A DNA stretch of 60,440 bases from an uncultured Prevotellaceae bacterium. Its GTDB lineage: Bacteria; Bacteroidota; Bacteroidia; Bacteroidales; Bacteroidaceae. The DNA is taken from NCBI GenBank assembly GCA_902785695.1, contig CACZZQ010000023.1:1-60440 (forward strand), in the 5' to 3' direction. The notes beneath the pieces are model-generated. The model made no database searches. It was not told where the DNA came from and worked only from the letters and a program-made list of their open reading frames with translations. Position 1 is the stretch's first letter; each line of letters opens with the position of its first letter. Below are positions 52,261 through 60,440 of this stretch, piece after piece. The translations under genes and the position numbers were made by a program.

Positions 52261-53139
52261 TTACAAATCGCTGTAGTCGCGGATATTAAAGGTTGAGGTG
52301 CTCATATCACCCGTTTCAAAGCCCTGTTTCAGCCAACGCTTGCGCTGAGCACTGGTACCGTGAGTAAACGACTCTGGATTATCGTAGCCCTGCGCCTTCT
52401 TCTGCAACCAGTCATCACCGATAGCCTTCGCCAACTCCAGACCCTTCTCCATATCACCATACTCCAATGAGTGGTTCTTCAGATCCTCATAATGAGCCCA
52501 CACGCCAGCATAGTAGTCGGCCAGCAATTCCAGACGTACACTCACCTGATTAGCCTGCTTCTTATCCAGACGTGCCATCTGCTGATGAGCCTGACTAAGA
52601 ATGCCCAGTTGATTTTCAACATGATGGCCTATCTCGTGAGCTATGACATAGGCGTATGCGAAGGTGTTTCCCTGTACACCCAGCTGCTTCTTCATCTCCG
52701 TAAAGAACGACAGGTCGATATAGAGCTTTTGGTCACCAGAGCAATAGAAAGGACCAACCTGTGCCGTAGCAGAACCACAGGCAGAGTTGACGGCATCAGT
52801 GAAGAGCACCAGCGTGGGCGGCTCGTACTTCCCTAACCCATTCTGTTCAAAGACTTCCGTCCAGACATCCTCGGTCGAGGCAAGAATCTTCTTGCAGTCG
52901 CTGGCCAGTTGCTGTTCCTCGGCAGTGAACTCACGCTGTTGGGTCTGCTCCGTCTGCTGGTTCAATGCACCGCTTTGCATCACATTGCCCACAACATCGC
53001 CGAGGTCACCACCTGAAAGGAAGGTCATCAGCGCAATAATAATGATACCACCAATACCACCGATTCCTGCCTTGGCAGCCGTACTCATTCCTCTGCGGTC
53101 TTCCACATTGGAACTTTCTCTTCTTCCAGTTAATTTCAT
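52261..53139 (-). CDS. YpfJ-like neutral zinc metallopeptidase
   Basis: A 292-residue membrane protein of the YpfJ/KPN_02809 family. Near the start is a conserved short segment, GRRESSNVEDRRG, then a glycine-rich membrane helix at about 23-43. The periplasmic domain carries the zinc motif HEIGHHVE near 167 and a downstream SVRLELLADYYAGVWAH block with the third ligand. Substrates are unknown. It lies downstream of thrS on the same strand, past a hairpin. Confidence 0.88.
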   Translation of the reverse strand: MKLTGRRESSNVEDRRGMSTAAKAGIGGIGGIIIIALMTFLSGGDLGDVVGNVMQSGALNQQTEQTQQREFTAEEQQLASDCKKILASTEDVWTEVFEQNGLGKYEPPTLVLFTDAVNSACGSATAQVGPFYCSGDQKLYIDLSFFTEMKKQLGVQGNTFAYAYVIAHEIGHHVENQLGILSQAHQQMARLDKKQANQVSVRLELLADYYAGVWAHYEDLKNHSLEYGDMEKGLELAKAIGDDWLQKKAQGYDNPESFTHGTSAQRKRWLKQGFETGDMSTSTFNIRDYSDL

Positions 53140-53164
53140 AGACTTTTTCTTTTTAATGAAATAT

Positions 53165-53200
53165 GGACAGAAATCACCAATGGATTAGCAATTTCTGTCC
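53165..53200 (-). terminator. Hairpin after thrS
   Basis: A perfect 10 bp stem GGACAGAAAT / ATTTCTGTCC with a 16-base loop, located between thrS and the YpfJ-like gene. It lacks a clear T run, so it may attenuate rather than stop transcription. Confidence 0.55.
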
Positions 53201-53223
53201 GATTACTATTTTACTTTAAACTA

Positions 53224-55167
53224 TTAAAAGTTCTTGGTCTGCTCAGCCACCTCAGCGTTAATCTTGTCGATGAACTGCTGGATAGTCATGGTAGCCTGTT
53301 CGCCACCACCCTGCTGACGCATAGAGACAAGTCCCTCGGCAGCTTCCTTCTCACCAACAATCACCATGTAGGGGATACGCTTCAGCTCGTTATCGCGAAT
53401 CTTACGACCCAGCTTCTCGTTACGCAGGTCGATAGAACCGCGAACGCCCTGCTGGTTGAACTGGTCGAGTACCTGCTTTGCGTAGTCGTTGTATTTCTCA
53501 GACAGAGGCAGAACAACAACCTGATCAGGAGTCAGCCACAAGGGGAAGTGACCGCTGGTGTGCTCGATAAGCACGGCGGTGAAACGCTCCATACTTCCGA
53601 AGGGAGCACGGTGAATCATCACAGGTGTCTTCTTCTGGTTATCTTCGTCAGTATACTCCAACTGGAAACGCTTAGGCAGGTTGTAGTCCACCTGGATAGT
53701 ACCCAGCTGCCAACGACGACCGATAGCATCCTTAATCATGAAGTCAAGCTTAGGACCATAGAAAGCAGCCTCGCCATATTCTACTTTTGCGGGCAGACCC
53801 TTCTCTTCGCAGGCCTCCTGGATGGCTTTCTCGGCCAGTGCCCAGTCTTCATCGCTACCAACGTACTTCTCGTGGTTGTTAGGATCACGCAGAGAGATCT
53901 GTGCCTCGAAGTTGAATCCGAAAGCAGAGAGCACTACGTTGATGATGTCCATCACGTTGAGGAACTCCTGCTTCACCTGGTCGGGACGACAGAAGAGGTG
54001 GGCATCGTCCTGAGTGAACGAACGTACACGGGTCAATCCGTGCAGCTCACCGCTCTGCTCATAACGGTAAACGGTGCCGAACTCTGCAATACGCAGGGGC
54101 AGATCCTTATATGAACGGGGCTTCCAAGCGAAGATCTCGCAGTGGTGAGGACAGTTCATGGGCTTCAACAGATACTCTTCGCCCTCCTCAGGAGTGTTGA
54201 TGGGCTGGAATGAATCCTTACCATAGTGATCCCAGTGGCCAGAGGTGACATAGAGATTCTTTGAACCGATATGCGGAGTGATAACCTCCTGATAGCCGTA
54301 ACGCTTCTGAACCTTGCGCAAGTGGTCCTGCAAACGCAGACGCATATCGGTACCCTTCGGCAACCAGATAGGCAGGCCCTTACCTACTTTGTCAGAGAAC
54401 ATAAACAGCTCCATCTCCTTGCCAATCTTGCGGTGATCGCGCTTCTTGGCTTCCTCCAGCATCATCAGATACTCGTCAAGCATCTTCTTCTTGGGGAATG
54501 AGATACCATACAGACGCTGCATTTGCTCACGGGTAGCATCGCCACGCCAGAAAGCACCTGCGACTGAAGTCAACTTAATGGCCTTGATCTCGCCAGTATC
54601 CACGAGGTGCGGACCGCGGCAGAGGTCTGTGAAGTTACCCTGAGTATAGGTGGTGATAGTGCCATCTTCAAGATCCTGCTCAATGTGCTCGCACTTATAA
54701 GTCTGACCGTCGGCTGCAAACTCCTTCAGAGCATCGGCCTTAGCCACTTCCTTGCGAACCACAGGCTCTTTCTTAGAGGCCAGTTCACGCATCTTGTTCT
54801 CAATGGTGGGGAAATCGCTCTCCTTGATGCTCTCGCCATTAGGCAGCAGCACATCATAGAAGAAGCCGCTCTCTACAGCAGGACCGAAGCCGAACTGAAT
54901 GCCAGGATACAATTCCTGGAGTGCTTCAGCCAGCAGGTGGGCAGAGGTGTGCCAGAATGTGTGCTTACCCTGCTCGTCCTCGAACTTATAGAGTTCGATC
55001 TTTGCGTCCTCGTTGATAGGACGGTTCAACTCCACCGTTTCGCCATTCACACCGCAAGCCACTACGCTGCGTGCCAGAGCAGGCGAAATGCTCTCGGCAA
55101 TCTGAAGTCCGGTTACGCCCTGCTCATACGAGCGAACAGATCCGTCCGGAAAAGTAACATTGATCAT
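53224..55167 (-). CDS. thrS: Threonine--tRNA ligase
   Basis: A 647-residue class II synthetase. The N-terminal TGS domain starts [20 protein letters not shown]. The editing domain has the [11 protein letters not shown] zinc motif. In the catalytic core a zinc cysteine lies in [17 protein letters not shown], motif 2 in [20 protein letters not shown], and the motif 3 end in [12 protein letters not shown]. The C-terminal anticodon domain contains [20 protein letters not shown]. Length is normal. The common downstream partner infC is absent here. Confidence 0.97.
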   Translation of the reverse strand: MINVTFPDGSVRSYEQGVTGLQIAESISPALARSVVACGVNGETVELNRPINEDAKIELYKFEDEQGKHTFWHTSAHLLAEALQELYPGIQFGFGPAVESGFFYDVLLPNGESIKESDFPTIENKMRELASKKEPVVRKEVAKADALKEFAADGQTYKCEHIEQDLEDGTITTYTQGNFTDLCRGPHLVDTGEIKAIKLTSVAGAFWRGDATREQMQRLYGISFPKKKMLDEYLMMLEEAKKRDHRKIGKEMELFMFSDKVGKGLPIWLPKGTDMRLRLQDHLRKVQKRYGYQEVITPHIGSKNLYVTSGHWDHYGKDSFQPINTPEEGEEYLLKPMNCPHHCEIFAWKPRSYKDLPLRIAEFGTVYRYEQSGELHGLTRVRSFTQDDAHLFCRPDQVKQEFLNVMDIINVVLSAFGFNFEAQISLRDPNNHEKYVGSDEDWALAEKAIQEACEEKGLPAKVEYGEAAFYGPKLDFMIKDAIGRRWQLGTIQVDYNLPKRFQLEYTDEDNQKKTPVMIHRAPFGSMERFTAVLIEHTSGHFPLWLTPDQVVVLPLSEKYNDYAKQVLDQFNQQGVRGSIDLRNEKLGRKIRDNELKRIPYMVIVGEKEAAEGLVSMRQQGGGEQATMTIQQFIDKINAEVAEQTKNF

Positions 55168-55199
55168 ATCTACAATATATGTTTAAGTTTAAGCGGATG

Positions 55200-55207
55200 C
55201 AAAGGTA
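55200..55207 (-). promoter_or_regulatory. -7 box TACCTTTG proximal to thrS
   Basis: TACCTTTG on the minus strand, 32 bases before the start at 55167. Confidence 0.65.
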
Positions 55208-55272
55208 GTGCAAATCGAGCGAAATACAAAATAAATCACCATTTATTTTTATTTCCGAGATGCAGCCTACCT

Positions 55273-55280
55273 TCGATGAG
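55273..55280 (-). promoter_or_regulatory. -7 box TACCTTTG distal to thrS
   Basis: TACCTTTG on the minus strand, 105 bases before the start, directly joined to the palindrome element (55273-55338). It would give thrS a long leader. Confidence 0.5.
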
Positions 55281-55306
55281 ATCAAAGGTACGAATAAGTA
55301 AGCAAA

Positions 55307-55338
55307 GAGCAAAAGAAATTCACATTTTTCTTTTGCTC
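55307..55338 (-). terminator. Hairpin after the second PL9 gene
   Basis: The 12 bp inverted repeat starts 7 bases after the stop at 55346 and may end transcription of the pectate lyase genes before the thrS promoters. Confidence 0.5.
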
Positions 55339-55345
55339 TATTTTT

Positions 55346-57388
55346 TCATTGTTTCTGCCCTAATGCATTATATCGAAGTCCGTCCTTCTCTATAACAAGG
55401 CGGCGGTCCTTGACATATTTCCTTACAGCAGGCATTTTCATCTCTGTCGTCGGTGATACACCTGTTGCCGGATTACCTGGCCGTTCGTATGGTCCAAGGT
55501 CACGCGCCGTGCCGGTCACCGTACGTGCCAGGAAGGGGAAATCCTCTACGAGTTGCTGCCATACGCCATTCACATTGTCTAGGTCTGCATTGCCAGCATC
55601 CACCAGCCGATTCTCAGGGTCAGCCGTCAGACGGCCGAAACGACGCGGCAGGCCGCCGTAGATGTCACGCGGCAACAGAGCATCGTCCTCATCAAGCGTA
55701 ATATAGTCATCGGCACTGATAGCGGTTACAAGATGATTAGTCCAGCCATTCTTCGACATCTTTGAAGTCATTCCATTATAATCATCATAGCCAACACAGA
55801 TTTCCTGCTTACCCAGACACACATTATTATAATACTTGGTGTTGGCATCAGAGCCACCACTCTCAAACATGTAGTCGTAACTGTTGTCGAAGGCCAGACA
55901 GCCAACCAATACATGACCGTCTTTATGGTTGTTGCAGTCGAAGCCCTTGACAGAACTGCCCTGATTATGTCCGAATGAAATGGTGTTAAACACATAGTGA
56001 ATGCCTTTCGAGCTGCCACCAGTACCATTACCGCCGAGCTTGATACCATTGCCGTTACCCGAGAACGATGCAGAACTACTCTTCTGAATATAGTCTTTCA
56101 CCCAAAGATGATCAGAGGCGACACCGGCCTTCCAGGCCCAACATTCGGCGATGATGACATCGTAGTCGGTTTCGAAGAGATCCCACGAATCGTCGCTGTT
56201 ATGCCATGCACGACAACGGATGAAGCGGTTGCCCTTACCATTATGCATCTTGCATGCAAAGCCGTCAGCATCGGAGCCGTAGTTAGCATCATAGTCGCAG
56301 TTATGGTGCGAGTCGCAATCAATGATATCATTATAGGCGCAATAGGTTCCATCGTTCTCCGAAACACCGGGGAACGTATCACTGAACTTATGTCCGAAGC
56401 CCAGTTGCAGGCCCGTATCCAGGTTATACGAAAACTCACAGCGTTCTATGCGGTTATGCGACCCTTCCAGTTTGATGCCATTGTCGGCCGCATGGGTAAT
56501 ATGCAAGCCAAACAGCCACCAGTAGTTCCCCGTAATGGTGATGCCACGTTCCCCCACCCGTTCGTTAGTCAGTCCGTTCACGAAGTCGAAAACAGGCTTT
56601 TCACCGTCATAGCAACGAATCAAGATAGGGTTCTCTGCTGTACCACTGCTCTTTATACGAACAGTGAACTTGCCATCGCTCTGCACAGACTGTTTATACG
56701 TTCCACCACGACAGATGATGTGGGTGCCTGGCTGCGCGTTATTAATGGCTTTCTGCAGATTGAACCAAGGTTTTTCTATCGTACCATCGCCTGTCTGATC
56801 ATTACCATCGGGAGCAATATAAATAGTCTTCTGTGCCGTGGGGAATGCTTTGGTGGGAACCCATGTACCCTCGGTGATATACGTAGGATCATCAGGGTCA
56901 ACAGGAACGACATTTGCCGACTTGATAATCACCTTCGACACATAGGTATTGCTGGAACTGCCAACAAAGCGGAAGCGCACGTTGGTTTGTCCGTCAAGGG
57001 CGGTCTTGGCACTGTATGACCTAGCACCAGAGCCACCGGAGGAAATCTCAGCAAGCTGCTGCCAGGCACCATCATTCACAGAATAACTGATAATCAGCTT
57101 ATTGCTGCCTCCTGAGCCCCAGTCAACGAAAATCTTACCAGGATCGTCAAGAGCCGGAGTAATCAGATAGGAGGACGTACCGTTGGTGAACGTGAACTGT
57201 TTGGTTCCATTGTTCTCCTTCAATTCCATCTTCAACGTCTCCCAGTCGCCAGAAGGCAGCGACAATGTTGCAGCACCGTTAGCGCCGTATTTTCCTTTGG
57301 CCAGTGAGGAGAAATTCTCTGAAAGGTCGTCTGCCTGTGCCACGAAGGCACAGAGCAGCAGAGCTATACTTGATAATATCTTTTTCAT
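55346..57388 (-). CDS. Secreted PL9-like pectate lyase with N-terminal accessory domain
   Basis: A 680-residue secreted protein with signal peptide MKKILSSIALLLCAFVAQA. Residues about 22-160 form a jelly-roll-like domain (LPSGDWETLKMELKENNG...FRFVGSSSNTYVSKVIIKS). The parallel beta-helix follows from about 185, with PL9-type blocks: DNGIKLEGSHNRIERCEF, DADGFACKMHNGKGNRF near 372 and AWHNSDDSWDLFETDYD. The C-terminus RRLVIEKDGLRYNALGQ resembles a type IX sorting tail. It probably cleaves homogalacturonan with calcium. It lies 9 bases after the other PL9 gene. Confidence 0.87.
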   Translation of the reverse strand: MKKILSSIALLLCAFVAQADDLSENFSSLAKGKYGANGAATLSLPSGDWETLKMELKENNGTKQFTFTNGTSSYLITPALDDPGKIFVDWGSGGSNKLIISYSVNDGAWQQLAEISSGGSGARSYSAKTALDGQTNVRFRFVGSSSNTYVSKVIIKSANVVPVDPDDPTYITEGTWVPTKAFPTAQKTIYIAPDGNDQTGDGTIEKPWFNLQKAINNAQPGTHIICRGGTYKQSVQSDGKFTVRIKSSGTAENPILIRCYDGEKPVFDFVNGLTNERVGERGITITGNYWWLFGLHITHAADNGIKLEGSHNRIERCEFSYNLDTGLQLGFGHKFSDTFPGVSENDGTYCAYNDIIDCDSHHNCDYDANYGSDADGFACKMHNGKGNRFIRCRAWHNSDDSWDLFETDYDVIIAECWAWKAGVASDHLWVKDYIQKSSSASFSGNGNGIKLGGNGTGGSSKGIHYVFNTISFGHNQGSSVKGFDCNNHKDGHVLVGCLAFDNSYDYMFESGGSDANTKYYNNVCLGKQEICVGYDDYNGMTSKMSKNGWTNHLVTAISADDYITLDEDDALLPRDIYGGLPRRFGRLTADPENRLVDAGNADLDNVNGVWQQLVEDFPFLARTVTGTARDLGPYERPGNPATGVSPTTEMKMPAVRKYVKDRRLVIEKDGLRYNALGQKQ

Positions 57389-57397
57389 AGTTCGAGC

Positions 57398-59836
57398 TTA
57401 TTTGATGATTTGACCCTGTACATTATAGTTTACACCATTCTTCCGAATCATCAGACGACCGTTCTCTATCACCTTCGTCACGACAGCGTTTCTCTTGACA
57501 TTTGTCAGCGTACTGATACCCGTCAAATCTATCTCTGGCACCTTCACGTACATATCGTAGACACGGGCGCCGCCATTAGCACCTTCTTGCTGGAAACTGA
57601 TTGTTCTCACTTGCGTCAGCACGTTCTCATCCGTCAGTCCTGCTGCGGCCAGCACATCATAGTTAGCATAGGCGCCTTTCGTATATTTCTGCGTTGTCAC
57701 ACTCTTCGTAGTACCGTCGGCCTGTGTATAGGAAATCTTAAACTGTCGGCCGCCAGTGGTGTAAAGGTTCAGTTTCAGTTCCAGAAGGCCTCCGGCAAGA
57801 GCCAAAGCCATACCGCCATTACTCTCACCCATACACAGAGCACCCTTGTCAAAGCCCGATGCCGTCTCCTCTTTCTCAGGATCTATGGTCGTTGCCGTCT
57901 TATCGCCTTGAATCAAGGTAAGCACACCTTGCAGATCGACAGGCAATACATCGATGGCATCCTGGAAGTGATACCAGTCGCCAGTAAGTACGTGGAAGGG
58001 CTTAACCAAAGTGATGATACCTGTCGAAGTGACGGGCTTCACACCTGCTTCGACATCACCTGACACCGTCACCGTGAAAGTACAGGCAGCCTGCGGCGTA
58101 CCACTGATAGTGAGCGTGTTGCCTATAACGCTGTAGCTCAAGCCCTCGGCAAGACCTTCTACCACGACATCCGTTCCCACCTCGTTCCACGCATACACAA
58201 TGTCAGCAATAGCCCCACCCGCTACAATCTCCTGCATGGCATTGGCTGTATTGCAGGTCAGCGTTATCTTCTCTGGAACGACATATTCTACTGGCAAGCC
58301 ATCCAACTCATAGGCTCCAAAGTCTGGGGCTTCATCGTTATAAAGAATATAGACATCATCAGCGGTGATATACTCCAGACCTGCGGCAGCACATTCTGCC
58401 TCAGTCATCTTGCGGGTTGGCGTAAAGCCGATGATTGGCGTACCCATGTCCTTGAAGATGCTGCCTGGTTTCAGTCGTGCGAAGTTATTATCAGGCAGAG
58501 AGCCGTCATCCTCACGATCTGCCTTGAAGTCGGCAACACTCAGCGAGAGGAACTCACCAGAGTGGTCCTTGGTCACTATTTGAGTCTTTCCTTCCTTGTA
58601 GCCCTCCTTGATAGGACTGCATCCATCAATGGTAGTCCATGAGTTGTATTCTGTGTCAGGGTCCTGATAGCCTTCTTTGTCGGGCGACAGGAACTCGTGG
58701 TTACCCACGTTCACGCCGCTTTTCTGTGCCGTAGCACCCCACCCCACGCAGTTGCGGATAGTCATGCCACCATACTTGAAGATAGTGGGGAAGCGGTAGT
58801 TGTATTCATTTCCCCAGGCAGTACAGTTGATGACGTACATACCCTCATAGGCATTATTCTGGTCGAATCCCTTATGTAAGTTCTCGAATGCCACACAGTT
58901 GGTCACCACATGAGCACCTGTCGACTGGTCGAAGGCAGCACCACCGGCACTGCCACCACCACCCAGTTTGAAGCCATTGCCGTTCTTTCCCTCTGTGCCG
59001 TCCTTCAGATAACCGGCATGCCAAGCCCAGCAATGATCAATCACCACGGGATGATAGACCATGTAGAGATCCCAGTTGTCATCACTATTCGTCCATGCAC
59101 GACAACCGTGGAACTCCGTTCCTGGTCCTGGGAACAGCTTACAGGCAAAGCCATCGGCATCGCCACCATCGTCGTTACCGTTATAGGTACGCAAGTCGCT
59201 GTTCTCGTATGAGTCACAGTTAATCACCTTATTATATCTGCAATAGCTATAGCCAGGATTGAACTCCGGCTGTCCACTGATAGGAAACGACTTCGTCTCT
59301 TCTATCTTGAAGTCCTTAAACATACCTATCTGCAGGCCCGTATCGTTATTCCATCGAAACACGCAACGCTCTACGATATTATACGAGCCTTCCATCTTCA
59401 TGCCGTTATCCTCGGCATTCTGCAGCACCAGTCCGTAGAACGTCCAGTAGTTAGCCTCGTGGTTCACGTAGATACAGCGTCCCATCTTGAATTCCGCCTC
59501 CGTCTTGTGATTCATTCCCGAACCATCGATAATCACCTTGCCTGCAGCTTCATCAGGCCATGCACGCATCTCGCAGCGCAGGTCTGCCGTCGTGTTCAAA
59601 GCAGGAATCTTGATACGCTCGCTAATCACATACGTACCCGCATGAATCAATATACGATCACCTGGCTGTACCAGTTCCACCGCCTTATGGATAGTCAGCA
59701 GCGGAGCCTCCTCCGTACCTGCATTCGCATCGTTACCCATTGTTGCCACGTGGATATCGTTTGCCACAGCATACGTGCCAAACATCATCATACACATGGG
59801 CATCAATGCTCTCAAAATATTTTTTTTGTACTTCAT
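57398..59836 (-). CDS. Secreted PL9-like pectate lyase with C-terminal Ig-like domains
   Basis: An 812-residue secreted protein; signal peptide ends at about residue 25. The beta-helix lyase domain comes first (about 27-510), with DNGMKMEGSYNIVERCVF, GGDADGFACKLFPGPGTEF near 225 and AWTNSDDNWDLYMVYHP. Then come beta-rich modules (YSVIGNTLTISGTPQAACTFTV is Ig/BACON-like) and a tail GRLMIRKNGVNYNVQGQ. Domain order is the reverse of its neighbour's. A probable Lys catalytic base lies in the helix, but I did not map it exactly. Confidence 0.85.
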   Translation of the reverse strand: MKYKKNILRALMPMCMMMFGTYAVANDIHVATMGNDANAGTEEAPLLTIHKAVELVQPGDRILIHAGTYVISERIKIPALNTTADLRCEMRAWPDEAAGKVIIDGSGMNHKTEAEFKMGRCIYVNHEANYWTFYGLVLQNAEDNGMKMEGSYNIVERCVFRWNNDTGLQIGMFKDFKIEETKSFPISGQPEFNPGYSYCRYNKVINCDSYENSDLRTYNGNDDGGDADGFACKLFPGPGTEFHGCRAWTNSDDNWDLYMVYHPVVIDHCWAWHAGYLKDGTEGKNGNGFKLGGGGSAGGAAFDQSTGAHVVTNCVAFENLHKGFDQNNAYEGMYVINCTAWGNEYNYRFPTIFKYGGMTIRNCVGWGATAQKSGVNVGNHEFLSPDKEGYQDPDTEYNSWTTIDGCSPIKEGYKEGKTQIVTKDHSGEFLSLSVADFKADREDDGSLPDNNFARLKPGSIFKDMGTPIIGFTPTRKMTEAECAAAGLEYITADDVYILYNDEAPDFGAYELDGLPVEYVVPEKITLTCNTANAMQEIVAGGAIADIVYAWNEVGTDVVVEGLAEGLSYSVIGNTLTISGTPQAACTFTVTVSGDVEAGVKPVTSTGIITLVKPFHVLTGDWYHFQDAIDVLPVDLQGVLTLIQGDKTATTIDPEKEETASGFDKGALCMGESNGGMALALAGGLLELKLNLYTTGGRQFKISYTQADGTTKSVTTQKYTKGAYANYDVLAAAGLTDENVLTQVRTISFQQEGANGGARVYDMYVKVPEIDLTGISTLTNVKRNAVVTKVIENGRLMIRKNGVNYNVQGQIIK

Positions 59837-59928
59837 ATAGTTTTAGTAAATAATAGTTTTGTTCTAGCTGCAAGGAGTTTCATAGTTGTAAACGGACAAA
59901 TTTACTTGAACAATCCTTTTCACGCTTG

Positions 59929-59936
59929 CAAAGGTA
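59929..59936 (-). promoter_or_regulatory. -7 box TACCTTTG for the PL9 genes
   Basis: TACCTTTG on the minus strand, 92 bases before the start at 59836, leaving a long leader. Confidence 0.6.
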
Positions 59937-60057
59937 CGATTTATTTTTGAATAAACGAATAAAACGTACAAAATAACGTAAAGGCCCATGCCTGTCACAT
60001 AAAAAGGCGAGGTGACTGCTCACCCTACCTTGAATGTTTTTACAAGATACTTATGTG

Positions 60058-60065
60058 CAAAGATA
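60058..60065 (-). promoter_or_regulatory. Possible distal -7 box TATCTTTG
   Basis: TATCTTTG on the minus strand, about 220 bases upstream of the PL9 start. Weak support because such short boxes occur by chance in AT-rich DNA. Confidence 0.3.
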
Positions 60066-60319
60066 AAATAAAATCTTCGAACCGCCAAGCAATTCAGAAA
60101 TTATTTCGTTTTGAGCCTATAGTTTCAGCTTGTTGGGAAAAAGTGAAAAAAAGTTGCACTGAAGGTGTTACTTTTTCATTATATCCATACATATAAGAAT
60201 AAAGGGATGGGATTTTATGCCTCAACCGAAAAAAAATCTCAAAACATAGGTCAAGCCTTCATACTAAAGGTTATCTTATTAATTATCAGCCTGTTATTAC
60301 ATGAAGGCTGGCCTTTTGA

Positions 60320-60349
60320 GCCTTCATGCTGCCTTCATAAAGCCTTCAT
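60320..60349 (+). repeat. Three GCCTTCAT repeats at exact 11 bp spacing
   Basis: GCCTTCAT begins at 60320, 60331 and 60342, one helical turn apart. A fourth copy lies at 60255 and an inverted copy at 60301. The spacing suggests a set of binding sites on one face of the DNA. Confidence 0.7.
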
Positions 60350-60407
60350 ACTCTGCCATAAGCTATCTCCGCGTCACTTGACATTCATAACTATGCCATT
60401 TACGATA

Positions 60408-60440
60408 AAAAGTAAGCCACTTTTGATGTAAAAGTAAGCC
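60408..60440. repeat. Array D: 22 bp palindromic units, cut by the window end
   Basis: The core AAAAGTAAGCCACTTTT followed by GATGT occupies 60408-60429, and a second unit starts at 60430 and runs off the window. The central AAGTAAGCCACTT is the reverse complement of the core of array A. Confidence 0.8.

Larger units (their letters stand above)
55273..55338 (-). repeat. Palindrome plus TTATTCGTACCTTTG promoter element, copy 3
   Basis: A perfect 12 bp inverted repeat (GAGCAAAAGAAA at 55307-55318 and its complement at 55327-55338) is followed on the minus strand by GCTTACTTATTCGTACCTTTG. Layout as at 9352 and 15291. Confidence 0.75.
59837..60440. other. Upstream region of the PL9 genes and window end
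   Basis: About 600 bases without a supported gene. From left to right it holds two minus-strand -7 boxes, a small GGTGA/TCACC hairpin near 60010-60024, a set of GCCTTCAT direct repeats (60255-60349) and the start of array D (60408 onward). A gene to the right of the window may use these sites. Confidence 0.6.

Noticed and set aside
60165-60431. 88-residue frame at the window end
   Set aside because: It runs through the GCCTTCAT repeats and array D, has no ribosome site and shows no protein-like conservation pattern.

Overview
The window looks like chromosomal DNA of a gut or rumen Prevotella-type bacterium (Bacteroidales). Three things support this. Most genes are preceded by the Bacteroidetes -7 box TAnnTTTG. 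The tmRNA encodes a tag ending GNNEYALAA. Many products belong to families I associate with Bacteroidales (DUF4230, DUF4738, DUF4890, DUF4954, TPR/AraC membrane regulators, FimB/Mfa2-type lipoproteins). This placement is inference from sequence features; no database search was run.

Layout. 1-6.8 kb: a 5'-truncated acyl-CoA dehydrogenase with a C_GCAxxG_C_C protein, a lipoprotein, a TPR/AraC regulator, a SemiSWEET-adenine deaminase pair, and purN. 7-16 kb: an orphan TPR histidine kinase, pgi, a HAD phosphatase, small Bacteroidales lipoproteins, two adjacent DUF4230 genes, trmO, and an EFR1 flavodoxin-ferredoxin protein. 16-27.5 kb (minus strand): fumarase, M6 protease, nagB and manA in one run, then hflX, DUF4954 and an M16 peptidase in another. 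27.5-33.5 kb: a PL11-type rhamnogalacturonan lyase, an ExbB/ExbD/ExbD/Lrp gene run with an unlisted 33-residue membrane protein, a FimB-like lipoprotein, and ssrA (tmRNA). 33.7-47.9 kb: a surface-polysaccharide locus with SLBB/Wza-type export protein, Wzz, EpsG-like polymerase, Wzx flippase, four glycosyltransferases, a beta-propeller-like protein of unknown role, a phosphoglycosyl transferase, a Wzi-type barrel and a lipocalin-like lipoprotein. 48-52 kb: an FGGY pentulose kinase, transketolase and rpiB, a compact pentose pathway. 52-60 kb: YpfJ-type metallopeptidase, thrS and two tandem PL9-type pectate lyases.

How the genes fit together. Pectin backbone cleavage (PL11, two PL9), pentose metabolism (FGGY kinase, Tkt, RpiB) and amino-sugar/mannose isomerases (NagB, ManA, Pgi) fit a plant-polysaccharide degrader that also makes a capsule or exopolysaccharide. 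ExbB/ExbD proteins would energise TonB-type uptake.

The most unusual content is noncoding. Four intergenic arrays are built from contiguous 20, 21 or 22 bp units. Each unit holds a different palindrome centred on RGCY, and three of the four share a GAT-containing linker. They lie near 14.9, 32.0, 44.1 and 60.4 kb. Other noncoding signals are a pair of equal-length 61 bp inverted-repeat elements, a palindrome-plus-promoter family in three copies, a 57 bp promoter repeat in two copies, a 19 bp copy of the tmRNA 3' end that resembles an integration scar, and 7 or 9 bp degenerate tandem repeats at gene junctions inside operons. Two coding anomalies also stand out: transketolase lacks about 20 residues right after its GHPGG motif, and RpiB carries an N-terminal extension encoded by a GC-rich dispersed repeat.
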